Of a stretch of 30,149 nucleotides of DNA, positions 24,805-30,149 are shown in pieces (positions within the stretch are counted from its first letter, which is position 1; each line of letters begins with the position of its first letter). Position numbers and translations under genes: made by a program. Source of the DNA: Colimorpha sp045642445 (GTDB lineage Bacteria > Bacteroidota > Bacteroidia > Bacteroidales > P3); assembly GCA_045642445.1 (NCBI GenBank), contig JAZUIX010000043.1:1-30149 (forward strand), in the 5' to 3' direction. Below the pieces are notes generated by a model. It was given only the letters and a program-made list of their open reading frames with translations. It did no database searches and was not told the DNA's origin.

Positions 24805-25953
24805 CTATTTCATAAAATCGTCTTGCCACAACTTTTGTAGAAAGATGGTGGCAGGGTATATCTCTATGTCATTCAGTAGTCTTGGCTGGGCATCTAACGA
24901 TACCACTATTAGTCGGGCCTCTGGATGTTCCTCTTTGAAAGCTTTGAGACCAGACAGATGGCGTGATTGTACTTGTGTCGACGATTTGATTTCTATGGCC
25001 ACTTGAGCGTCACCCAGGACAGCGTCTACCTCATGTTCGGAATAGGTGTGCCAATAACTAAGGGCATTCTCTATATTTCGATAGTTGAGATAGGCCACTA
25101 ACTCTTGGATTATCAAGTGCTCGAAAGCATGTCCAAATTCGGCAGAACCGAGCTGTAATGATTTCCGACCTAAGAGATAATTGGGTATACATACATCAAA
25201 ATAGTAGAATTTTGGCGAATGGCGTAATTTGCGTTTGACCGTTTTTTGATATGCCGGAATCATGTAGCCAACAAGTGTTTCTTCTAGTATGGCAAAATAT
25301 TCTTTCACCGTTTTTGAATCTATTCCGCAATCATTGGCGATATTGCTATAATTGACAATCTCGCCGTCAGTTAGTGCGGCAATCTCCATAAACCTGTTGA
25401 ATGTTTGCAGGTTGCGAACCAACGATTCGGCTTTTATCTCCTCTTTTAGATATACTCCGATGTAGGCCTGCATCCTTCGCCAAGCCACTTCGGGTGTGGC
25501 CATATAGTGTCGGGGGAGTAAGCCTTGGCTGATGGCTTTCAGTAGATCGAAATCAGGAATCTCTGCACTAACTAATGGATGCAACTTTATAGGGATGGCT
25601 CTGCCGCCCAAGGTGTTGACACCTTGACGCTTCAGCTTCCGGGCACTACTTCCGCAGAGGATAAAGCGCAAGTTTTTCCGTACAATCAACCTATGTACCT
25701 CATTGAGAAGTTCGGGCAACAGAGGAATTTCGTCTATCACCACCAAACTGTCGTTGGGCAACATGGACAATTCTTGTTCTAGGATTGCCGGATTGCGGCT
25801 AAGCCGCTCCAGCGTTTTTCCATCCAATAAGTCGTACCATACCGCATCAGGGTATAGCTCCAACAACAATGTTGTCTTGCCTGTTTGGCGAGCTCCAAAA
25901 ACAAAGATACTGTCGCTTTCTACAATTGATAAATCTACTATACGGCTATACAT
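24805..25953 (-). CDS. AAA_14/DUF4143 ATPase
   Basis: The 382-residue protein has an AAA_14 ATPase domain with Walker A GARQTGKT (20-27) and Walker B LVVIDE (70-75), then a C-terminal DUF4143 domain ending in a PD-(D/E)xK nuclease-like HEVDAVLGDAQVAIEIKSS (about 319-337). Such proteins occur in many copies in Bacteroidales and archaea and their role is not settled. The frame is open 16 codons further upstream to 26001, but the -7 element (25979-25986) lies inside that extension, so the ATG at 25951-25953 is the likely start. The gene is visibly less GC-rich than its neighbours, in line with acquisition by transfer. Confidence 0.85.
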   Translation of the reverse strand: MYSRIVDLSIVESDSIFVFGARQTGKTTLLLELYPDAVWYDLLDGKTLERLSRNPAILEQELSMLPNDSLVVIDEIPLLPELLNEVHRLIVRKNLRFILCGSSARKLKRQGVNTLGGRAIPIKLHPLVSAEIPDFDLLKAISQGLLPRHYMATPEVAWRRMQAYIGVYLKEEIKAESLVRNLQTFNRFMEIAALTDGEIVNYSNIANDCGIDSKTVKEYFAILEETLVGYMIPAYQKTVKRKLRHSPKFYYFDVCIPNYLLGRKSLQLGSAEFGHAFEHLIIQELVAYLNYRNIENALSYWHTYSEHEVDAVLGDAQVAIEIKSSTQVQSRHLSGLKAFKEEHPEARLIVVSLDAQPRLLNDIEIYPATIFLQKLWQDDFMK

Positions 25954-25978
25954 AGGCTTGCTGATTACAATTTCTGTG

Positions 25979-25986
25979 CAAAGATA
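25979..25986 (-). promoter_or_regulatory. -7 element of the DUF4143 ATPase gene
   Basis: TATCTTTG on the minus strand, a perfect match to TAnnTTTG, lies 25 nt before the chosen ATG (25953). Transcription would begin near 25972, giving a leader of about 20 nt, and this rules out the longer frame starting at 26001. Confidence 0.6.
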
Positions 25987-26077
25987 CAAATTTTTTATCA
26001 ATTTTTGAATTGTTTGGATAATGTTTTATTTTTATTATTGTATATCAATAGTATAATGAAAATTTTTTTTCGTAAAT

Positions 26078-26128
26078 TTCGGAGTCGTACTCCGAATATT
26101 TCAGTAATTTTCGGAATAGCACTCCGAA
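26078..26128. promoter_or_regulatory. Two 19-bp TTCGGA-N7-TCCGAA dyads, 32 bp apart
   Basis: Dyad 1 (26078-26096) is TTCGGAGTCGTACTCCGAA with 8-bp arms. Dyad 2 (26110-26128) is TTCGGAATAGCACTCCGAA with 6-bp arms. They are the same length and exactly 32 bp apart, about three helical turns. Half-sites TTCGGAG and TTCGGAA recur at 26142 and 26212. They sit about 100 bp upstream of the DUF4143 -7 element and 230 bp upstream of the other, so a dimeric regulator could bind both. No regulator gene is seen beside them. Confidence 0.65.
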
Positions 26129-26274
26129 TTTTCATTGATTTTTCGGAGTAAGAAGGTGTGTCGGAATGTTTTTTTATGGTAACTATTACGCCTTTTGTAC
26201 AAACGTTATTTTTCGGAAATTAGTGGCTCGTTTTACTCAAAAAGTGGAAAAAATATCACAAAAATGGTGCAAAT

Positions 26275-26334
26275 ATCGCTCATTATCGCTCATTATCGCT
26301 CACCATCGCTCATTATCGTGCATTATCGTGCAAA
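26275..26334. repeat. Six 10-bp direct repeats (ATCGCTCATT type) upstream of the VirE_N gene
   Basis: Perfectly phased decamers: ATCGCTCATT, ATCGCTCATT, ATCGCTCACC, ATCGCTCATT, ATCGTGCATT, ATCGTGCAAA. They end 27 bp before the -7 element of the VirE_N gene. The 10-bp spacing places each copy on the same face of the helix, like iterons or an operator array. Confidence 0.9.
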
Positions 26335-26361
26335 ATTGGGCATCCACTCAGAATTTTTGCA

Positions 26362-26369
26362 TATCTTTG
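26362..26369 (+). promoter_or_regulatory. -7 element of the VirE_N/DUF3987 gene
   Basis: TATCTTTG, a perfect TAnnTTTG match. A TTG at 26336-26338 lies 23 nt upstream, a little further than usual. Transcription from here would give a leader of about 130 nt, ending in the hairpin at 26459-26501. Confidence 0.5.
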
Positions 26370-26458
26370 CAGCGTTTTTTTCGGGGAGAGGATGGGGTGT
26401 GCCGAGTGAGGTGCGCAGCAGGAGGCACGGCTCCGTTTATCGGCTCTCGAAAAGAATG

Positions 26459-26501
26459 CCCGACTCACTAAAACACACGGATTAAGGCCCGTGGAGTCGG
26501 G
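26459..26501 (+). promoter_or_regulatory. Leader hairpin directly before the VirE_N start codon
   Basis: CCCGACTC (26459-26466) pairs with GAGTCGGG (26494-26501), an 8-bp GC-rich stem with a 27-nt loop that ends 4 nt before the ATG at 26506. It would cover the ribosome-landing region. It is absent from other genes of this window. Confidence 0.45.
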
Positions 26502-26505
26502 GTGA

Positions 26506-28866
26506 ATGAAGCGTATGCATTTTGATTTTTTTAATTCTGTAACCGATTCGAAGGGCTGCATCTGCACGATGGAGAAGTATCACGAGGCCATTTCCAACGC
26601 CCCTTTCATGATCCTGGCCAAGGACATTTCCGTGGCTCGCACCAAGGAGCAGAAACAGTTGCTCAAGCGCCATCTGCCCATCGTGTGCTGGCAGGCTTCG
26701 TTCGGAGGCAAGGGGCGCAAGAACGCCAACGCTGTGCCCAGCGGGCTCTACATGGTTGACTTTGACGATGTTGAGGACGCACAGGTGCTTATCAACAAGG
26801 CCAACAGTCGCCGTGAGGAGCTGGATATTGTGTATATCGCCTTCTCCATCTCGCGCAAAGGGGTGAGGATTGTGGCGGAGTGCCGACCCGAGTTTTCGAC
26901 CATTGCCGAGTGCCAGCGATGGCTCAGCAACCAGCTCGGACAGCCTTGCGACGAGGCTTGCAAGGATTGGGCGCGAGCCTCCTACCTGGTGCCGGAGCAC
27001 TATGTGTACTACATGGACAAGGGCATCTTCGGACGAGGCCCCAAGTGCGTGTATCAGGTGGGGGCGGCCTCTCAGAAAACTCCGGAGATTCCGGAGATTC
27101 CGGAGACCCCGGAGATTCCGGCTAATCCGGTAAAGCCGGAGATTCCGGAAAATCCGGTAAAGGCGGTAAATCCGGCAAAAACCGTCCAAACCCATTATCG
27201 CGGCCACACGCTCACCGAGCTTGCCGTGGCATGGCTCCGTGCCAATGGCGGCGAACCTGTGGAGGGCGAGCGAAATCAAAAACTCTACCGCTGTGCCTAT
27301 CGCCTGCGATACATCTGCGACTTTTGCGAGAACGCCCTCGTCGCCTCCCTGCCCCGCTACGGCCTCTCGGAGGAGGAGATCCGCCAGATTGTCCACAGCG
27401 CCTGCTCTGCCCCGCGTTCCGGCACCACTCCGCACGACTTGGAGGACCTTTTGGATAATCTGGAAAATCCAGAATCTCCGGATAATCCGGAAGACCCGGA
27501 AGACCCGGATAACCCGGATAACCCCGAGAACCCCCTCACCAGTTTCTTGGATACCTCGGTGATGCCTCCGCTGCCTCCCGTCTTTCGGCAATATGCCGAC
27601 ATCGCTCCGCAGGGCTTTGCCCCGGCGGCCGTGCTGTGCCTGCTGCCCATACTGGGAACCCTCGGCAGCACCCTCCGCGCTCGCTATTTGGACGGCAACA
27701 TGGTCTCGCCTTCGTTCTTGGTATGCCTTGATGCCGAGCAAGGTACGGGCAAGAGTTTCATTAGAAATCTCTCGCGCGACTGCCTCAAGCAGATAGCCGC
27801 CGTGGATGCCCTGGGTCGCTCAAAAGAGGAGGCCTACAACGAGCAGCTCCGCCGTTCCTCGCGCACGGGTGGCAAGAAGAAGGACGACACCCCGCCCGAG
27901 CCAAAGCCCATGGTGCGACTCCTCCCCGCCACCATCTCCATCACCAAGCTGTTGAAACGTCTCGACAACGCCCAGGGGCTCCATTGCTACACCCTCGCCG
28001 AGGAGGTGGACACCGTCCGCAAGGCGCAAGGCCGTTCCTTCAGCAACATCACCGACCTCCTCCGCAATGCCTTCGACAACGCCGAGTACGGTCAGGATTA
28101 CGCCTCGGAAAATTCTTTCTCGGGAATCGTGAAAGTGTTCTACAACGTGCTCTACAGCGGCACCCCCGATGCTGTGCGCATGTTCTTCAACCGCGACAAC
28201 CAGCGCAACGGCCTCCTCAGCCGCTTCATCCTCGTCAACCTGCCCGACAACCTCTACCAGCGTCCCCCACAATGGGGCCGCATGACCCCACTGCAGCGGC
28301 AGAAGGTGGACGAGGCCCTGACCGAGCTCAACCAGATGTCGGTCGCCTCCTACACCGTGCACGGCAAGGAGGGCGACGAGATATGCTACGAGGCGCAACC
28401 CGAGCTGGAGCTTGACATGCAATGGCTGAACAAACGCATCGAGCGCTGGGAGGAGGCCGTGCGCGAGAAGGCCAAGGACGCCGAGAGCGCCAAGCACGCC
28501 ATGCTCTACCTCCGACCCGGATTGGTGGGCTTCCGCGCCGGAATGCTGGCATGGTTCCTCTACGGCTGCAAGAGCGACTCCCGCACCAAGGAATCTGTCA
28601 CCCGCTTCGCCACCTGGGTGGCCGCCTCCATGCTCAACACCTTGGTCGCATACGCCGACCAGATTGAGAGCAAGGGAAGGAAGATCAAGTTTGGTGATGC
28701 TTTTGCCGCTCTGCCTGACCAATTCGACAGAAAACAGCTACGAGAGGTTTTGATTTCTTTGGGATGCAAGAGCCCTGAAAGGCAAGTGGCTTTTCAGTGG
28801 CAACAAGGATTGCTTATTGAAAAGGTTGATAAGGGGGTATATCGTAAGATGAAAACTGCTGCTTAA
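26506..28866 (+). CDS. VirE_N (BT4734-like) / DUF3987 protein, putative primase-helicase-like
   Basis: The 786-residue protein has a BT4734/VirE_N-like primase-related N-terminal part (1-180) with GLYMVDFDDV (80-89) giving two acidic residues, a middle part (226-310), and a DUF3987 ATPase region (345-690) with the Walker-type loop EQGTGKS (411-417). A closing winged-helix-like segment covers about 720-786. Two linkers are built of in-frame repeats: PEIPE and NPVKPEIPENP at 193-225, and NPEDPEDPDNP at 320-343. Such genes form small mobile-associated loci in Bacteroidales, with DUF4248 and HU-like genes nearby; their role is unclear. The ATG at 26506 is chosen, and one at 26515 is equally possible. 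The final 60 codons are less GC-rich than the rest. Confidence 0.85.
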   Translation: MKRMHFDFFNSVTDSKGCICTMEKYHEAISNAPFMILAKDISVARTKEQKQLLKRHLPIVCWQASFGGKGRKNANAVPSGLYMVDFDDVEDAQVLINKANSRREELDIVYIAFSISRKGVRIVAECRPEFSTIAECQRWLSNQLGQPCDEACKDWARASYLVPEHYVYYMDKGIFGRGPKCVYQVGAASQKTPEIPEIPETPEIPANPVKPEIPENPVKAVNPAKTVQTHYRGHTLTELAVAWLRANGGEPVEGERNQKLYRCAYRLRYICDFCENALVASLPRYGLSEEEIRQIVHSACSAPRSGTTPHDLEDLLDNLENPESPDNPEDPEDPDNPDNPENPLTSFLDTSVMPPLPPVFRQYADIAPQGFAPAAVLCLLPILGTLGSTLRARYLDGNMVSPSFLVCLDAEQGTGKSFIRNLSRDCLKQIAAVDALGRSKEEAYNEQLRRSSRTGGKKKDDTPPEPKPMVRLLPATISITKLLKRLDNAQGLHCYTLAEEVDTVRKAQGRSFSNITDLLRNAFDNAEYGQDYASENSFSGIVKVFYNVLYSGTPDAVRMFFNRDNQRNGLLSRFILVNLPDNLYQRPPQWGRMTPLQRQKVDEALTELNQMSVASYTVHGKEGDEICYEAQPELELDMQWLNKRIERWEEAVREKAKDAESAKHAMLYLRPGLVGFRAGMLAWFLYGCKSDSRTKESVTRFATWVAASMLNTLVAYADQIESKGRKIKFGDAFAALPDQFDRKQLREVLISLGCKSPERQVAFQWQQGLLIEKVDKGVYRKMKTAA

Positions 28867-28873
28867 TGAATTT

Positions 28874-29033
28874 GTTAATTGTTAATTGTTAATTGTTAAT
28901 TGCTTTGTGTCTGCAATGCGCAATCAAAAATGGAATACATTTATAAGATTAAATAAATACTAATATTTAATATATATATTTACAATCAAACTTGCATTCT
29001 CACACTAATAGCAATTAACAATTAACAATTAAC
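28874..29033. repeat. Inverted heptamer arms (GTTAATT x4 / AATTAAC x3) around an AT-rich core
   Basis: Four GTTAATT units (28874-28901) end in GC. Three AATTAAC units (29013-29033) are preceded by GC. The inner 23 bases of each arm (28881-28903 and 29011-29033) are exact reverse complements, separated by 107 bp of AT-rich sequence. The left arm begins 7 nt after the VirE_N stop. Confidence 0.85.
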
Positions 29034-29487
29034 ATTTCGCTTACCCTCAACTTTAACTTTTCTTGTAACTCGCTGATTCTCTCATATTATATAAAGCATG
29101 CATAAAGCATGAAGCGAAGAAGATTGGGAGAATATTGGGACAATCTCGATTTTCGGCACCCCGAAAGGCTGAATTTCCGCGTCCGTTTTCGGTTCAAAAA
29201 GCACCTTTTCCGCCACCCTTTGTTTATTAACCCTTTTCAAAATCTCAAAAAATGAAAAAAACACCCGCCATTTGCCCATACATCGGCAACCCCCTTTTGG
29301 CAACCTCATTTACGCTTTCCAAACATCGCCTCCCAGCCCTGACAGGGCGAAACGCCACCCAGCCACCCATTTTCCCGTCCAAACACCCATGAAATCCGTA
29401 CACATTTCCCTCGCTCCCCGCATCATTCATCCCCCGCCCATGTACGAAAATGCCCTCAAGGATGTCTACTTTTCAAGCCCCGAAACA

Positions 29488-29522
29488 CAAAAAGAGTCTC
29501 CCGACGATGCGGGGGACTCTTT
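29488..29522 (-). terminator. Intrinsic terminator of the small lipoprotein gene
   Basis: On the minus strand AAAGAGTCCCCCG, a short ATCGT-type loop and CGGGAGACTCTTTTTG form a stem of about 12 bp with a T-run directly after it. It lies 25 nt past the stop of the 38-residue lipoprotein frame. The structure is symmetric enough to work from both sides. Confidence 0.75.
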
Positions 29523-29546
29523 GTTTTCATGTCGCAAATTGGGTTA

Positions 29547-29663
29547 CTACTTGGTAGCTTCGGCAATTGAACCGCGATAGGCGGGGCAGGTGTGGTGTGT
29601 GCAGGAGGCTGCCACCATTGCGAAAACCATGACAATGCAGATTGCTACAATAGATTTCTTCAT
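29547..29663 (-). CDS. Small lipoprotein, 38 residues
   Basis: The frame reads MKKSIVAICIVMVFAMVAAS followed by CTHHTCPAYRGSIAEATK. The first 20 residues form a type II signal peptide with lipobox VAASC, so the mature protein starts at C21 and has only 18 residues, with a second cysteine (C26) in TCPAYRG. Very small lipoproteins with a short CPAY tail are, as I recall, widespread in Bacteroidota, but their role is unknown. Support is strong for such a short gene: a well-spaced promoter upstream (29709-29739), an intrinsic terminator downstream, and no overlap with other genes. Confidence 0.72.
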   Translation of the reverse strand: MKKSIVAICIVMVFAMVAASCTHHTCPAYRGSIAEATK

Positions 29664-29708
29664 GATAAGATGTATTAGATTGTTATTTTTCCTAAAAATT
29701 TCAATTTG

Positions 29709-29739
29709 CAAAATTACTACATTTTTTTCATATAATCAA
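29709..29739 (-). promoter_or_regulatory. Promoter of the small lipoprotein gene
   Basis: On the minus strand TTG (29737-29739) and TAATTTTG (29709-29716) are exactly 20 nt apart, a good match to the Bacteroidota promoter consensus. The ATG follows 46 nt downstream of the -7 element. Confidence 0.65.
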
Positions 29740-30149
29740 CTTTTTCTTTCGTTTTTTCCAACTATTTTGTGTTGATAGCAGGGGAGGGCAGTTCTTAATT
29801 TTCTTTAACATCGAGAATCGCTTATTTGCAACTCGGCTGAATAACGATGCTAAATATCAAAAAACATCTTTCCACGTCACACCAATAGTCATAAAAAATG
29901 TGTTTAATTTTGTAAAATACCGCTACTTTACAAGTGTAAATACAATTGTAAATCACGAAACATTTGTAATATATTACATTTGTAACGCAGAAAATTTTGT
30001 AACATTGTTAAATGATTATTAAATACACAATACTATATATCGCAAACAAATTAAAATCAGCAGTTTGAGCATTATTATATAAATGATTGATAAAGATATA
30101 TCGGCTTATTTCGCTAATATTGTATATGCAGTTTTAAAGTATATGTAAT
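29740..30149. other. AT-rich right end without a convincing gene
   Basis: Apart from the operator-like boxes at 29929-29984, I see only a TAATTTTG (-7-like, 29905-29912, plus strand) and a 21-codon frame at 30083-30148 of no clear meaning. The stretch looks like the control region of a gene that lies beyond the edge. Confidence 0.5.
29929..29984. promoter_or_regulatory. Cluster of TACAnnTGTA boxes (BlaI/MecI/CopY-type operator)
   Basis: Three perfect TACAnnTGTA boxes lie at 29929-29938 (TACAAGTGTA), 29941-29950 (TACAATTGTA) and 29975-29984 (TACATTTGTA), with a fourth at 29959-29968 differing in the first base (AACATTTGTA). TACAnnTGTA is the known core of operators for BlaI/MecI/CopY winged-helix repressors, a family frequent in Bacteroidota beside BlaR1-like M56 peptidases. 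No such gene is visible in the window, so the target would be beyond the right edge. Confidence 0.6.

Larger units (their letters stand above)
25954..26505. other. Regulatory intergenic region between the DUF4143 gene and the VirE_N gene
   Basis: The 552-bp region contains no convincing gene. From left to right it holds the DUF4143 promoter, an AT-rich part, two 19-bp TTCGGA/TCCGAA dyads with further half-sites, six 10-bp direct repeats, a -7 element facing right (26362), and a GC-rich leader that can fold in front of the VirE_N start. The concentration of repeats suggests control of one or both divergent genes. Confidence 0.7.
28867..29546. other. Non-coding stretch between the VirE_N gene and the small lipoprotein gene
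   Basis: No convincing gene is seen in this 680 bp. It begins with an inverted pair of tandem heptamers (28874-29033) around an AT-rich core, then two direct copies of ATAAAGCATG (29091 and 29102). A C-rich part on the plus strand (29135-29480) follows whose open frames in both directions have no recognisable composition. It ends in the terminator of the lipoprotein gene. A structured RNA or a decayed gene is possible. Confidence 0.6.

Noticed and set aside
2..26505. A single mobile island from the DUF4248-like end to the VirE_N gene
   Set aside because: The 26 kb between them is filled with core genes (gcvH, rho, tpiA, lpdA, ispH, recF, pepA, pdxA, polA), so the two accessory genes are more likely separate loci.
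121..29033. CRISPR array
   Set aside because: The repeats seen have periods of 7 to 11 bp without spacers, and no cas gene occurs in the window.
30083..30148. 21-codon frame MIDKDISAYFANIVYAVLKYM
   Set aside because: It is too short to judge, has no promoter at a fitting distance and no recognised signal; it may be part of the leader of a gene beyond the window.
1..30149. tRNA or rRNA genes
   Set aside because: I found no cloverleaf with a conserved T-loop (GTTCRANNC context) and no rRNA-like sequence in the gaps.

Overview
The window reads as a chromosomal segment of an uncultured Bacteroidales bacterium, probably gut- or rumen-associated. This rests on several things visible in the sequence: a Rho factor with a long disordered insertion, promoters of the Bacteroidota type (TAnnTTTG at -7), starts without Shine-Dalgarno sequences, a DUF5106-type TlpA thioredoxin, a BspA-like leucine-rich repeat protein, a DUF4143 ATPase, and a VirE_N/DUF3987 gene. 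Most of it is moderately GC-rich coding DNA. The spacers are short and AT-rich, and many carry tandem micro-repeats with 7 to 11 bp periods. The family or genus cannot be fixed from this sequence alone.

Layout. The left edge (2-115) holds the C-terminal end of a DUF4248-like protein, followed by a gene-free stretch rich in small palindromes. Next come gcvH (minus strand) and rho (plus strand), diverging from a shared AT-rich promoter region, and then a threonine aldolase gene. From 10592 down to 4440 five minus-strand genes form a probable operon: outer-membrane barrel protein, TlpA-like thioredoxin, triosephosphate isomerase, LolC/E-FtsX permease, orphan histidine kinase. A 481-bp divergent region containing a 112-bp palindrome of 11-bp repeats separates this operon from lpdA. 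From lpdA to 24785 everything runs on the plus strand: a hypothetical protein, an M23 peptidase, ispH, recF, dciA/DUF721, an ABC transporter lacking its C-terminal end, a leucyl aminopeptidase, pdxA, polA and an LRR protein.

The right third (24805-30149) is accessory. It has an AAA_14/DUF4143 ATPase of lower GC content, a 552-bp regulatory region with paired 19-bp dyads and six 10-bp direct repeats, a VirE_N/DUF3987 protein with repeat-built linkers, 680 bp with no convincing gene, a 38-residue lipoprotein with its own promoter and terminator, and an AT-rich end carrying three perfect TACAnnTGTA boxes like the operators of BlaI/MecI/CopY repressors. The controlled gene probably lies just beyond the window.

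How the genes relate. GcvH and Lpd could serve the glycine cleavage system (Lpd also serves 2-oxoacid dehydrogenases). RecF, DciA and PolA are replication and repair genes. IspH and PdxA make isoprenoid precursors and vitamin B6. The barrel, TlpA, LolE-like and M23 proteins act at the cell envelope. I see no complete new defence or mobile system. The strongest unexplained signals are the 11-bp-repeat palindrome, the TACAnnTGTA cluster, the dyads and decamers upstream of the VirE_N gene, and the 7-bp-period repeats in many gaps.
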